Shown here: in pieces, positions 34,273 through 44,333 of the stretch | Layout of the letters: each line of letters begins with the position of its first letter | Numbering within the stretch: the first letter of the stretch is position 1 | Assembly: GCA_027488845.1 (NCBI GenBank) | Contig: JAIYBC010000045.1 | Location: 1 to 60,987 of the forward strand | Source of the DNA: Verrucomicrobiales bacterium | GTDB lineage: Bacteria; Verrucomicrobiota; Verrucomicrobiia; Limisphaerales; UBA9464 | Reading direction: 5' to 3' | DNA length: 60,987 nt | The notes under the pieces: model-generated | Told to the model about the DNA's origin: nothing | Databases searched by the model: none | What the model saw: the letters and a program-made list of their open reading frames with translations, nothing else | Made by a program: the position numbers and the translations under genes

Positions 34273-35310
34273 CTATCTCTTGAGGAAGTCGACGGTCGCA
34301 CTGAGTTCCGGCGTCAGGAAGCGGTCCGGCTCCCGGATCTGCACCTTCACCTGGAGGGTGCCCTTCTGGCGGCTCGCCTCGGGGGCGATCTCGACGACGG
34401 ATCCCTTGTACCTGTGGTCCCGGAAGGCCCGCGGCATGAGCACGCATTCCTGTCCGATGAAGACCTTGGCGAGGTCGGATTCGTTGATGTCCAACTCGAC
34501 CTGGAGGTCCCCGAGGTCGGCGACGGCCACCAAGGAAGTGCTGGGCCCACGCGTGCCGCCGAAGGTCTGCGGGGTGACGAGTTCGTTGGGATCGACAAGC
34601 TTCTCGAGCACCAGGCCGTTGACCGGCGAGCGGATGACACACCAGTCCATCCAGGTCTGGATCGTCTTCCGGGCACCTTCGATCTGGAGGATCTGGGCCT
34701 CGGCGGACTGGAGGGCGAGGCGGGCGTCGTCGAGGACCTTCTCCATCTCGACCTTGCGCTGGACGAGGTCGGTGGCGCGGCGGAGGTCGATGCGGGCCCG
34801 TTCCACGGCCACCCGGGCGACCGCCAACGCCCCGTCGTTCTCCGCGAGGCGCGCGCGGTACTCGGAGTCGTCGAGCAGGACCACGACCTGGCCGTTGGTG
34901 ACGGTGTCGCCCTTGCGCACGCCGATCCACTTCACCACGCCCATGAAGCGCGGGCTGATCTCGATGCGTTCCCGGGCGACGATGTAGCCGGAGACGGTGA
35001 GCACGGATCCCTCGACGGAGCCCGAGCCGGCGGAAGCAGACGCGGAGGCGGATGCCGTGGCGTTCGTCGACGTTGAAGCCGGCTTGGAACGGGCGGCCAG
35101 CTCCTTGTCGGCGCGGTCGGTGGCCGATTCGCGGGAAGACCGGACGCCGGACTTCATGCCCGAGCGGTCGTCGTCGGAGGCGCGCGGCACCGCGTAGACG
35201 AGGATGGCGACGGTGACCGCGGCGACGCCGATGAAGATCGCCCAGGTGGAGACGGCGGAGCGCTTCTTCCTGTGGGAGGCGATCCGGAGACGTTCGAGCT
35301 GTTCGTTCAT
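34273..35310 (-). CDS. HlyD/MacA-type periplasmic adaptor of an ABC exporter
   Basis: The 345-residue protein has one N-terminal membrane helix (STWAIFIGVAAVTVAILVYAV) and a low-complexity Ser/Ala/Thr linker near residues 75-100. Then come a lipoyl-type half-motif (GVVKWIGVRKGDTVTNGQVV), a coiled-coil hairpin, and the second half (MDWCVIRSPVNGLVLEKLVDPNELV) with a beta-barrel. It should bridge the ABC permeases to an outer-membrane channel. Its ATG overlaps the stop of the permease gene upstream, making it the last gene of a four-gene operon. Confidence 0.88.
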   Translation of the reverse strand: MNEQLERLRIASHRKKRSAVSTWAIFIGVAAVTVAILVYAVPRASDDDRSGMKSGVRSSRESATDRADKELAARSKPASTSTNATASASASASAGSGSVEGSVLTVSGYIVARERIEISPRFMGVVKWIGVRKGDTVTNGQVVVLLDDSEYRARLAENDGALAVARVAVERARIDLRRATDLVQRKVEMEKVLDDARLALQSAEAQILQIEGARKTIQTWMDWCVIRSPVNGLVLEKLVDPNELVTPQTFGGTRGPSTSLVAVADLGDLQVELDINESDLAKVFIGQECVLMPRAFRDHRYKGSVVEIAPEASRQKGTLQVKVQIREPDRFLTPELSATVDFLKR

Positions 35311-36491
35311 AGCGATTTCAGGGCGGAGATGACGGGGAGCCGCGAGGCGCGGACGGCCGGAAGGAGGCTTCCGAAGAACCCGATGAGGATGGAGAAGACG
35401 ACTCCCTGGGCCACGAGGTCCGGTGTGATGCGGAACTGGTAGACCGTCTCGGAGAACGACTGGAAGTCGACGGTGCCGAAGGTGATGCCCCGCGCGATCA
35501 CGTAGAAGTACACCGCCGCGGAGAGGCCGCAGCCGAGCAGCCCGCCGAGGGCCGCAAGGAAGGAACCCTCGATGAGGAAGCACAGGACGATCGAAATGCG
35601 GGAGTAGCCGAGGACGCGGAGGGTGCCGATCTCGCGGGTGCGCGCGGCGACCGAGGCGTACATGGTGTTCATGGCGGCGAAGACGGCGCCGATGGACATG
35701 GCCACGCCGAGGATGCCGGCGAGGATGTTGAAGGGCATCGCGGTCGCGGTCTGCTTCCTGTAGTACTCCGACTCGGGTTCCGCGCGGAGGGCGAGGCGCT
35801 TGTCCTCGGCCACGCGGTTGGTGAGGGCGGCCAGCGCGGCGGAGTCCCGGGGACGCAGGAGGATGCTGGAGTACATCTCACCGCGGTCGAACACGGCCCG
35901 GGCCTCGTCCGAATCCATCCAGGTCTCGGAGTCGAAGGCCGAGCCGCCGGCGTCGAAGACACCGACCACCCGGAGCCGTTCGGGACCCGCCTTGATGGTG
36001 CCCCCGACCTGGAATCCGTCGAAGCGGCCGGCGAGGCGCCGGGAGACGGTGACCTCCCTCTTGCCGGGCTCGAACCACCGTCCTTCCACCAGCTTCACGG
36101 CGGGACGCAGCTCGAGGCCTCGCGGGGTGACGCCGCGGATGAGCGTGTTGGCCTCGCCGGAGCCGCCGAGTCGCGGGGCGCTGACGAGCATGACCAGCTC
36201 GGCGGAGACGACCGGTTGTCCGGCCGCGTTGCGGTCGATCTCCTCGAAGAACTCGAGGGTGCGGAACTGTTCGCGGGTGATCAGGCTGCCGGACTCGGCC
36301 TGGGAGCCCTTGCGTACGATGAGCACGTTGCGCGGGTCGCCGGTCGAGGCGCTGTTCGCCTCGATGCCCTTCGCCAGGGCGCGGAGGAGGACCACGACCG
36401 ACACCACGGCGGCCACGCCGACGATGGTGAAGGCGGTGGTGCGCCATCGGACGAGGACGTTCCTGAAGTTGTATTTCAGCGGGAGGGCCAT
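35307..36491 (-). CDS. MacB-type ABC transporter permease (1)
   Basis: The 394-residue protein has the MacB/FtsX topology. There is one N-terminal helix (FTIVGVAAVVSVVVLLRALA), a large periplasmic domain, and three C-terminal helices, including MNTMYASVAARTREIGTLRVLGYSR, the coupling segment typical of the family. It pairs with the permease and ATPase encoded upstream. The substrate is not evident. Confidence 0.88.
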   Translation of the reverse strand: MALPLKYNFRNVLVRWRTTAFTIVGVAAVVSVVVLLRALAKGIEANSASTGDPRNVLIVRKGSQAESGSLITREQFRTLEFFEEIDRNAAGQPVVSAELVMLVSAPRLGGSGEANTLIRGVTPRGLELRPAVKLVEGRWFEPGKREVTVSRRLAGRFDGFQVGGTIKAGPERLRVVGVFDAGGSAFDSETWMDSDEARAVFDRGEMYSSILLRPRDSAALAALTNRVAEDKRLALRAEPESEYYRKQTATAMPFNILAGILGVAMSIGAVFAAMNTMYASVAARTREIGTLRVLGYSRISIVLCFLIEGSFLAALGGLLGCGLSAAVYFYVIARGITFGTVDFQSFSETVYQFRITPDLVAQGVVFSILIGFFGSLLPAVRASRLPVISALKSL

Positions 36492-36504
36492 GGTGGCGTC
36501 GCTC

Positions 36505-37658
36505 TCAGTCGAGGGTCTTGAGTCCCTCGACCACGCTCATGCGGGCCACGGCGACGGAGGGACCGATGGCGGCGAGGATCCCGAGCACGGCGGCGACGCT
36601 CGCGCCGGTGGCCATGATGCGGGGGGTGACCTCGAAATAGGGGAGGAAGCCGTTGGTCAGTGTCTGGAGGTCGATGAGGTTCCAGAACAGCCAGATCCCG
36701 CCGATGCCGACCAGCGCGCCCAGCATCGAGAGGCCGAAGCTCTCGGCGAGGATGAAGGAGAAGATCTCCCGCCTGCGGAAGCCGATGGCCTTCAGCACGG
36801 CCAGTTCCCGGAACCGTTCGCGGATGGCCATGCTCATGGTGCTGACGCACACGAGGACGAGGGTGAAGATCACCACCGCGCTGATGCTGCCGAAGAGGAG
36901 CCGGACGTTGCCGAACATGCTCACGAAGCCGAGCTGGAAGGCGCGTTCGGTCTCCGCGCGGACCTCGGCCGAGGTGTTGGCGAAGGTGGCGTTCACCTCC
37001 TGGATGACCGAGTTCACCGCCTCGGCGGAATCGGCGAGGATGTACCAGGTGCCGGTCTGGCCCCAGTCGTCCATCAGCTCGTCGAGCAGCTTGTGGTGGA
37101 AGAAGCAGTTGCGGTCGTCGACGGTGCCCTCGTAGACCGCCGCGATCCGCAGCTCGAGGTCGACCGGGTAGAACGTCCCGGTGAACCGGAGCTTGTCGCC
37201 GACCTTCATCCCGTAGCGCCGGACGGTGTCCGCCCCGAGGAGGCAGGAGTTGCGGTCGTTCACGAAGTCCTCGTAGCTGCCCTGCGAGATCTTCCCCTCG
37301 AGGATCAGCTCTCGGAAACGGGCCGGCTCGACCCCGAACTGGGCCCAGCTGGTCGCGGTCTCCTCGGCGTAGAGCCCGCCGAAGAAGGTGAACGGCGTCA
37401 CCTGCCGGACGCCCTGGATCTTCACGATCTCCGACATCTGGCGCTGGGGGAGCGGCTGGGCGAGGGAGACCTTGTTTCGGGCGATGATGCGGAAGGAGGC
37501 CGATTCGGACTCCGGCGGCACGGTCAGTTCCCGCTGGAAGGTCAGCAGGGTCACCAAAAGGGCGCAGCTGATGGCCACGCTGGCGACGGTGAGGAGCGCC
37601 CTTCGGCCGTTGCGGAAGGCGTTCTTCAACACGAACCCGGGGATGCTCAGGCCGCGGA

Positions 37659-37662
<4 letters not shown>
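36505..37662 (-). CDS. MacB-type ABC transporter permease (2)
   Basis: The 385-residue protein has the same layout as its neighbour: an N-terminal helix (ALLTVASVAISCALLVTLL), a periplasmic domain of about 220 residues, and three C-terminal helices with the coupling segment MSMAIRERFRELAVLKAIGFRR. The ATG at 37662 overlaps the ATPase stop. Two different permeases in the operon suggest a heterodimeric channel. Confidence 0.88.
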
Positions 37663-38342
<680 letters not shown>

Positions 38343-38380
38343 GGGGCGGGAGCTTCCTTGGTGGGCTTGGCGGCGTCGAT

Positions 38381-38394
38381 GGGGGAATTCCCCC
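38381..38394. promoter_or_regulatory. 14-bp perfect palindrome GGGGGAATTCCCCC
   Basis: It lies in the 107-bp gap between the Fe-S carrier gene and the ABC operon, about 40 bases upstream of the ATPase start. It may be an operator for the exporter or part of a termination structure for the gene before it. Function is inferred from position only. Confidence 0.25.
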
Positions 38395-38449
38395 TCCGTC
38401 GGTCACCGGTTCACCGATATGGACGGAACAGGCCGGACGGATGGAAACC

Positions 38450-38839
38450 TCAGGCGCTGAAGCTCTCGCCGCACGAGCAGCTGGTGGCCGCGTTGGGGTT
38501 CTTCACCTTGAAGCCGCCCTCCTGCAGGGCGTCGCTGTAGTCCAGCTCGCTGCCGGTGACATAGAGGGCGCTCTTGGGATCGACCACCACGCGCACGCCG
38601 GCGCTCTCAACGAGGATGTCGCGGTTCTGCGGCGAGTCCTGGAGGTCCATCTTGTACTGGAGACCGGAGCAACCGCCGCCAACGACGGCGACACGGAGCA
38701 CGCCCTGGGGTCGGCCCTGCTTGTTGAGGAGACCGGAGACCTTGCTGCCGGCGCTGGAGGTGAGCTTGATGAGGCGCTCATCCCCGACGCGGAACGTGGG
38801 TTGTTGACTGCTGCTGGCTCCAATTTTTCCGGCGATCAT
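38450..38839 (-). CDS. erpA: A-type iron-sulfur cluster carrier (ErpA/IscA family)
   Basis: The 129-residue protein has the three cluster-binding cysteines of HesB/IscA proteins: Cys57 in GGGCSGLQY and Cys121/Cys123 in TSCSCGESF. GVLRVAVVGGGCSG and LDYSDALQEGGFKVKNPNA are family signatures. It should deliver Fe-S clusters to apo-enzymes. A ~20-residue extension before the domain means an internal start is possible. No other Fe-S assembly gene is adjacent, and ErpA versus IscA cannot be fully separated. Confidence 0.85.
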   Translation of the reverse strand: MIAGKIGASSSQQPTFRVGDERLIKLTSSAGSKVSGLLNKQGRPQGVLRVAVVGGGCSGLQYKMDLQDSPQNRDILVESAGVRVVVDPKSALYVTGSELDYSDALQEGGFKVKNPNAATSCSCGESFSA

Positions 38840-38878
38840 ATTTCGGCGGGATCACCGTACGGACGGAACCCTCGGACG

Positions 38879-40189
38879 TCAACGTGCCGGACCTTCGAGC
38901 CGATAGAGGAAGGACTTGGTCCGGAGGTACAGCGAATCGCCCGCGATCGCCGGCGAGGCCATGCAGCCTTCCTCCAGCTTGTTCTCCGCCAGCTTGCGGA
39001 AGGTCCGTGAGGCCTCCACGACCACGGTGTTGCCATCCTGGCCGACACAATAGAGGCGACCCTGCGCCACGACCGGCGAGGCGGAATAGTTGCCGCCGAG
39101 GCGCTCGGACCAGACGACCTCGCCCGTGGCGGCCTCCCAACAGGTGGCCACCCCGCCGTCCTCGATCCCGAACAGCAGGTCGCCGACGAGGGTCAGCGAG
39201 GGCTTCTTCGGGGTGCCACGCTTGGAACGCCACGCCAAAGTGAGGGCGCCGGAATTGGTGGCGGAACCGGCGTTGACGTCCAGGACCTCGCCGGAACGGC
39301 CCGGGCGGATGGCCAGGGTCTGGCCTTGGGACCAACCGGTGGGCAGGAAGACCATCCCCCGGCCGACCACCGGCCGGGTGCCGCCGGAATGGCTGGTGCG
39401 TTCCTCGATGCGCCAGAGTTCGCGGCCGGTGAGCGGGTCGTAGCCGTACACGGCCTTGGCGCCTTGGCTGACGAGATGCTCCACGCCGTCGAAGCGGCCG
39501 ACCTGCACGGTGGCGAAGGCCTTCCGGAAATCCCCCTCGGCCTCCGGCTTGCCGTCGGGACCGAGGTCCCGGTAGTCGAGCGAACGTTCCCGCTTCCAGA
39601 CCGTCTTGCCGGTCCGCTTGTCCAAGGCCACCACGAACTGGGCGTCCGCGCCGTCGAAGTTGAGGAACAGGAGATCGCCGTGCACCACGGGCGAAGAACC
39701 CGCGCCGCGGTAGTGGTTGCAACGCAGGTCGCGACGTTCCCACAGGACCTTGCCGGACTTGGAATCCAGGCAGGCGGTCGCGGCCTCGCCGAAGGAGACG
39801 TACACGCGGCCCTCCTCGACCACGGGCGTCGGCGAGGCGTAGCTGTTGTAGCGCTTCCAGACCTCGGACTGGTTGGCCTCGAAGAGCGGCAGGTCGTGGA
39901 CGACCTTGCCGGTCACGCGGTCGACCGCGAGGACGAACAGGCGGCGGCCGTCCTCGGTGGCCGTGGTGAGCCAGAGCGTGTCGCCCCAGACCACCGGCGA
40001 GGACCAGCCCTTGTCGTGGATCGGGGTCTTCCAGGCCACGTTCCGGGATTCGGCCCAGTCGAGGGGCGGATTGGCGTCCGGGGCGAGGCCGTCGCCCGAC
40101 GGACCACGGAACTGGGGCCAATTCCCCGCCTGGGCGGACAGCAACAGGGCCGGGAGGGCGAGGAGCAGGCGGAAGGACGGTGGGATCAT
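38879..40189 (-). CDS. Exported PQQ-like beta-propeller protein
   Basis: The 436-residue protein has a signal peptide (FRLLLALPALLLSAQAGN) followed by the verrucomicrobial/planctomycete start WPQFRGPSGDGLAP. It then has propeller blades with the typical pattern of a lysine or arginine-x-G-K-x-x-W ending (KSGKVLWER, RTGKTVWKRE, LTGRELWRIE, ATGEVVWSER). These proteins are abundant and of unknown function. The ATG at 40189 overlaps the transporter stop (ATGA), so both are one transcript. Confidence 0.88.
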   Translation of the reverse strand: MIPPSFRLLLALPALLLSAQAGNWPQFRGPSGDGLAPDANPPLDWAESRNVAWKTPIHDKGWSSPVVWGDTLWLTTATEDGRRLFVLAVDRVTGKVVHDLPLFEANQSEVWKRYNSYASPTPVVEEGRVYVSFGEAATACLDSKSGKVLWERRDLRCNHYRGAGSSPVVHGDLLFLNFDGADAQFVVALDKRTGKTVWKRERSLDYRDLGPDGKPEAEGDFRKAFATVQVGRFDGVEHLVSQGAKAVYGYDPLTGRELWRIEERTSHSGGTRPVVGRGMVFLPTGWSQGQTLAIRPGRSGEVLDVNAGSATNSGALTLAWRSKRGTPKKPSLTLVGDLLFGIEDGGVATCWEAATGEVVWSERLGGNYSASPVVAQGRLYCVGQDGNTVVVEASRTFRKLAENKLEEGCMASPAIAGDSLYLRTKSFLYRLEGPAR

Positions 40190-41403
40190 GCGGGCTTGGT
40201 GGAAGACGAACCCATGAGACGGCGGGCCGCAAGGATTCCCGCGACGAGGGCCACGGCGGCGCAGAAGAGGTACGGGGCGGGGACGCTGACCTTGTAGAGA
40301 GACGTGGCGAAGACCGGTCCGAGGACCCGTGCGAGGGTGCCGGCGCTCTGGGCGACGCCGAGGGTGGCCCCCTGCTCCTCCGCGGGACTCCACTGGGAGA
40401 TCAGGCCCATGGTCGGCGCGCGGTTGACGCCGGAGCCAATTGCGAACAAAGCCAAGACCGCGAGCATCGAGGCAAGTGTGCCCGCGAACGGGATCAGGGC
40501 GAGGCTCACGGCCACCACCACGAGGCTGCCGCCGATGAGGCTTCGTTCGCCGAACGACTTCACCAGTCGGCCGATTCCCCCGCCCTGCACCAGCGCCCCC
40601 ATGAGGCCGCAGTAGGCGAAGACATAGCCGACGTGCTGTTCATCGAGGTGCAGGCGCAGGTCGAGCAGGAGCGGGAGCGTCGTCTCGAAGGAGGTGAAGG
40701 CGAACGTGGCGAGGAAGTAGATGCCGACCAGGAATCCGACCCCGGGAAGGGCGAGCACATGGAGCACCTGTTGGAACCGCGGACGCCTCGGGGCGGTTGC
40801 GGAGCCGGGAACGCGGCTCTCCTTGAGGACGAAGCAGGCCAGCAGGAAGTTCGAGGCGCAGATGGCGGACGCCACCCAACCGGGGCCGGAAAGTCCGAAA
40901 CGGGAGAACGCGAAGGAACCGATGACCGGTCCGAGGATGAACCCCAGCCCGAACGCCATGCCGATCATGCCCATGCCCTTGGAACGCTTCTCCGGGGTCG
41001 TGACGTCGGCGATGTAGGCGGAAGCCACGCCGAGGTTCGCGCCGCAGGCGCCGGCGAAGACGCGGGATCCGACGAGGATCCAGAACCCGGTGGCGCCGGT
41101 GAACTGGGCGGAGACGCCGAAGAGCGCGTAGGCGACCGCGGAACCGGCCACGCTGATCAGCAGGACCGGACGTCGTCCGACCCGGTCGCTCCACTGGCCC
41201 CAGAGCGGGGCGAACAGCAGTTGCATCAGCGAGTAGACGCCCATCGCCGCGCCGATCTCCCAACCCACGGCGCCGTAGCGGGACGCATACTTGGGCAAGA
41301 GCGGCAGGCAGATCCCGAATCCGACCAAGTCGATGAACACCGTCAGGAAGATGACCAGCAGCGGGGACCGTTGACTCATTTCCTGAATGCTGGGGCCGGA
41401 CAT
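40186..41403 (-). CDS. MFS transporter (TetA-like drug/sugar efflux)
   Basis: The ~405-residue protein has twelve predicted helices, motif A in GQWSDRVGRRPVLL between helices 2 and 3, and a motif C-like GLGFILGPVIGSF in helix 5. These features place it with TetA/MdtG-type proton-driven exporters. The start is uncertain among ATGs at 41421, 41403 and 41379; I took 41403. It is translationally coupled to the propeller gene. The substrate is unknown. Confidence 0.88.
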   Translation of the reverse strand: MSGPSIQEMSQRSPLLVIFLTVFIDLVGFGICLPLLPKYASRYGAVGWEIGAAMGVYSLMQLLFAPLWGQWSDRVGRRPVLLISVAGSAVAYALFGVSAQFTGATGFWILVGSRVFAGACGANLGVASAYIADVTTPEKRSKGMGMIGMAFGLGFILGPVIGSFAFSRFGLSGPGWVASAICASNFLLACFVLKESRVPGSATAPRRPRFQQVLHVLALPGVGFLVGIYFLATFAFTSFETTLPLLLDLRLHLDEQHVGYVFAYCGLMGALVQGGGIGRLVKSFGERSLIGGSLVVVAVSLALIPFAGTLASMLAVLALFAIGSGVNRAPTMGLISQWSPAEEQGATLGVAQSAGTLARVLGPVFATSLYKVSVPAPYLFCAAVALVAGILAARRLMGSSSTKPA

Positions 41404-41447
41404 CGATAGGGCAATCTCCAAAGACCCGCGAAGGAGCCACGAGGGGG

Positions 41448-41476
41448 TTTACCCAGGAGACCGCTTCGACTATCTC
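41448..41476 (+). promoter_or_regulatory. Possible sigma70 promoter for the DUF4337 gene
   Basis: TTTACC (41448-41453), a 17-bp spacer and TATCTC (41471-41476) precede the ATG at 41492 by fifteen bases. The -10 is one or two bases off consensus and transcription would begin very close to the start codon, so this is tentative. Confidence 0.35.
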
Positions 41477-41491
41477 CGGCTCCGACAAACC

Positions 41492-42100
41492 ATGTCCGAG
41501 ATCGAGATCCCCCATCCCGAAGGCCGAAAGAACGAGCGACAGGTCGGCATCATCATCGCGATCGTCGCGGTGGTGCTGGCGGTGTTCGGCTCCCTGGGCA
41601 ACAACGCGGCCAACGACCGGATCGTCTCCGAGGTCAAGGCCTCCAACGGCTATTCCTGGTATCAGGCGAAGCGGCAGCGTGAGGCGTTGAACGACCTCGA
41701 GCTGAAGCGGATCGCGGTGGAACTGGCCTCGGCGCCGGGGCCGGAACGGAAGGCCGCGCTGATCCGGCTTCAGGAGGGACTCCAGGCGAAGGTGCAGGAA
41801 TACCGGCAGGAGAACGGCGCGATCCTGGAACAGGCCGGGCTGGCGCGGAAGGCGGCCGAGATCAACGCCCGGCGCAACGACGGTTTCGACCGCGCCGAGA
41901 TCCTGCTCCAGGTGGCCGTGGTCCTCTGCACGCTGACCCTGCTGGTGGAGGCGCGGATCTTCCTGCGGATCGGCATCGTGGTGGCCCTGGTCGGGATCGG
42001 CGTCGGAGTCCATACCCATCTCGGACCCGAGGCGCCGGAAGTCTCCGACGCCCAGGGCGGTTCACCGGCCCCGGCGGCATCCTCGCCCTCCCGCTCCTAA
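41492..42100 (+). CDS. DUF4337-type membrane protein
   Basis: The 202-residue protein has an N-terminal membrane helix (VGIIIAIVAVVLAVFGSLGNNAA), a central helical region with SWYQAKRQREALNDLELKRIAVELA, and two C-terminal helices (LLQVAVVLCTLTLLVEARIF, IVVALVGIGVGV). The pattern fits DUF4337, widespread and uncharacterised. The ATG at 41492 was chosen; upstream codons lie in the divergent promoter gap. Confidence 0.8.
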   Translation: MSEIEIPHPEGRKNERQVGIIIAIVAVVLAVFGSLGNNAANDRIVSEVKASNGYSWYQAKRQREALNDLELKRIAVELASAPGPERKAALIRLQEGLQAKVQEYRQENGAILEQAGLARKAAEINARRNDGFDRAEILLQVAVVLCTLTLLVEARIFLRIGIVVALVGIGVGVHTHLGPEAPEVSDAQGGSPAPAASSPSRS

Positions 42101-42162
42101 CCAAGCCTTCCGCCACCGCCGACCTTGCCAATCCCCGGCCATCCGTGCGAACTAGCCCGGTC

Positions 42163-42552
42163 ATGAAGTCGATTTCCGCCGTCGTCTCCGCAGTCCTGAT
42201 CGCCCTTGCCGGCGCCGGTTGCACCGGTTCGCGGAACACCAACCTCACGCCGAGGGACCTGCCCGCGGCGCCGGATTCCAGCTACCTCTTCGAGACCACC
42301 TTCGACAGCCACCGGCGGGGCGTGGATCCGGCCAGCGTCAAGGCCTGGGTCATGATCGACCTCACCCTGTATCCGATGCAGCGGGTGCCCAACACCGAGA
42401 ACCGCTTCGAGGCCCTCGTCCCGCTGCCGCCGGGCCGGAACAACATCCCGTACCGCTACAAGTTCGAGTTCGCCTACCCCGGAACTCCGGGTCGCGCAGT
42501 CAACTCCACCTGGTCGCAGGAGTACCGGCTCGTGGTCGGCCAGTCCCGGTAG
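42163..42552 (+). CDS. Small lipoprotein, function unknown
   Basis: The 129-residue product has a lipoprotein signal (AVLIALAGAGC, lipid on the cysteine) and then a compact beta domain. The middle has YLFETTFDSHRRGVDPASVKAWVMIDL, a run of strand and turn, and the end is NNIPYRYKFEFAYPGTPGRAVN, resembling an Ig-like or carbohydrate-binding sandwich. The start at 42163 gives the signal; a GTG six codons before is open. No firm family. Confidence 0.65.
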   Translation: MKSISAVVSAVLIALAGAGCTGSRNTNLTPRDLPAAPDSSYLFETTFDSHRRGVDPASVKAWVMIDLTLYPMQRVPNTENRFEALVPLPPGRNNIPYRYKFEFAYPGTPGRAVNSTWSQEYRLVVGQSR

Positions 42553-42579
42553 TCCTCGGTCGGGATCGCCCCGGGCCGG

Positions 42580-43491
42580 ATGACCGCCATCGTCTTCAAT
42601 CCCACCGCCCAAGGGGACCACGCGCGTCGTTTCATCGACGCTTTGGGCCGCCGAATCGCGGAAGCCCGGCTCCTGCCGACCCAGCACGCCGGCCATGCGA
42701 CCGAACTGGCCGCGAAGGCCGTGGAAGACGGGGCCACCACCGTGGTCGCCGCAGGCGGTGACGGAACGGTCAACGAGGTCCTCAACGGACTCGCACTCGC
42801 CCACGACGGCTTCCACCGCGCACGACTCGCCGTCCTGCCTTTCGGCACGGTCAACGTGTTCGCCAAGGAACTCGGGATTCCCGGGGATCTCGACGGGGCC
42901 TGGGAAACGGCCGTCGGCCCCGGGGAAAGAAGCATCGACGTGGCCTGCATGGAATGGGACGACGGACGCCGGCGCCGGTTCGTCCAGATGGCCGGCGCCG
43001 GATTGGATTCCCTTTCGATCTCCCGCGTCCGCTGGGGCCTGAAGAAGCGCCTCGGTCCGGTCGCCTACCTGTGGTCCTGCATCGAGGTGATGTTCCTCCC
43101 CCGTCCCCGCGTGCTGATCGAGGCGGAAGCGGAGCGATTGGAAGGGGTTCTCGCCGCAGTCGGCAACGGCCGCTATCTCGGGGGCCGCTATCCGGTCTTC
43201 CCCCGGGCATCGCTGGAGGACGGCCTGCTCGACCTGGTCGTGTTCCCAAAGGTCGGGTGGTTCACCCTGGCCCGGGTCTTCCCCAGGTTGTGGAACGACA
43301 CCTTCGCCGACTCTTCCGACGCGGTCCACAGGCAGGTTGCCTCCCTTCGGTTGAGCAGTCCGGACCCGTTGCCGGTGCACGTCGAGGGCGACAACGTGGG
43401 CCATCTGCCGGTGACGATACGGATGGAAGGCACGCGTCTGCGGGTGGCGGCCCCGGCGAAAAATCCCACGATCCCGGGGCGCCGCGGTTGA
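42580..43491 (+). CDS. Diacylglycerol kinase-family lipid kinase
   Basis: The 303-residue protein has the nucleotide motif GGDGTVNEV at 59-67 and the LAVLPFGTVNVFAKELGIP segment that follows in DagK/YegS proteins. VGNGRYLGGRYPVFPRASLEDGLLDLV marks the second domain. It should phosphorylate diacylglycerol or a related lipid with ATP at the membrane. It follows the lipoprotein gene by 27 bases. Confidence 0.88.
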   Translation: MTAIVFNPTAQGDHARRFIDALGRRIAEARLLPTQHAGHATELAAKAVEDGATTVVAAGGDGTVNEVLNGLALAHDGFHRARLAVLPFGTVNVFAKELGIPGDLDGAWETAVGPGERSIDVACMEWDDGRRRRFVQMAGAGLDSLSISRVRWGLKKRLGPVAYLWSCIEVMFLPRPRVLIEAEAERLEGVLAAVGNGRYLGGRYPVFPRASLEDGLLDLVVFPKVGWFTLARVFPRLWNDTFADSSDAVHRQVASLRLSSPDPLPVHVEGDNVGHLPVTIRMEGTRLRVAAPAKNPTIPGRRG

Positions 43492-43546
43492 CAAGACCCG
43501 TCGGCCCGCGGTCACTTTCCGCGCCGACCACCCGGACGGCGCCTCA

Positions 43547-44218
43547 ATGACCTACGCACTCCTCCAGAAGTCGATCACCCCGCCGCCGGTCGACGCCCTG
43601 CAACGTGCCTTCAAGGCCGGGGCGACCCAGTCCCTTTCCGCCGCCGACGCGATCTTCGCCGCGGACGACGCCTTCGGCATCCTCGCCCGGGACCTGCCGG
43701 AGAACGACGCCCTGAACGTCGCCGGGGAACTGGCCGCGGAAGGCATCGAGGTCGAAGTGGTCCGGGAACGGGAACTGCCCCGCCTGCCGGAGCCCGAGTT
43801 CTTCCTCAGCACGCACTTCAACGAGACCCACATCGAGTTCTTCGACGCCCGCGAGAAGCGGGACCTCGCGCCGTGGGCGGCCCTGACGCTGATTGCGGTC
43901 GGCTACGACCAGCGCGACGTGCGCCTGGAGTTGATCTTCGGCGAGGCCACGGCCCGCTACTTCACGACCCTCGACCGCTTCCACGCGCACCACTCCCCCG
44001 AGGCCAACGGCCGCTTCGCGACCGAACGCTTCATCCGGCTCATCCAGAGCCTCTGCCAACAGGCTCCCAAGGCCCTCCGCAACCGCGGGACGGACCTCCT
44101 GCTCGGCGGCGGCGCCGGCGACCGGATCGAGGAACTGGTCGCCTACCCCCGCCCCAGCGCCTTCATCGAGGAGATCACCTGGCTCCTCTGGCGCGCCCGC
44201 CGCGACTCCGCCGCCTGA
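43547..44218 (+). CDS. Protein of unknown function
   Basis: The 223-residue soluble protein begins MTYALLQKSITPPPVDALQRA, then a domain with AADAIFAADDAFGILARDLPENDAL that looks ferredoxin-like, and a second half centred on LTLIAVGYDQRDVRLELIFGE. I have the impression of similar verrucomicrobial proteins but know no function. No transmembrane helix. It is separated from the following operon by a promoter, so it is not part of that operon. Confidence 0.65.
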   Translation: MTYALLQKSITPPPVDALQRAFKAGATQSLSAADAIFAADDAFGILARDLPENDALNVAGELAAEGIEVEVVRERELPRLPEPEFFLSTHFNETHIEFFDAREKRDLAPWAALTLIAVGYDQRDVRLELIFGEATARYFTTLDRFHAHHSPEANGRFATERFIRLIQSLCQQAPKALRNRGTDLLLGGGAGDRIEELVAYPRPSAFIEEITWLLWRARRDSAA

Positions 44219-44281
44219 TCCGCCCCCGGCCGTCCGAGCCACTTCCTCGGCCAGCCTGCGGAATCCCAACCGGGGAAACGG

Positions 44282-44309
44282 TTGACCCTCCCGGGTTAAA
44301 CCGTATGAT
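44282..44309 (+). promoter_or_regulatory. Sigma70-type promoter of the SPFH/P-ATPase operon
   Basis: TTGACC (44282-44287), a 16-bp spacer and TATGAT (44304-44309) match the -35/-10 consensus in five of six positions each. The -10 ends 24 bases before the ATG at 44334, leaving room for a short leader. It is the best promoter-like match I saw in the window. Confidence 0.65.
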
Positions 44310-44333
44310 ACTCACCACACAGTCCACCGGAAG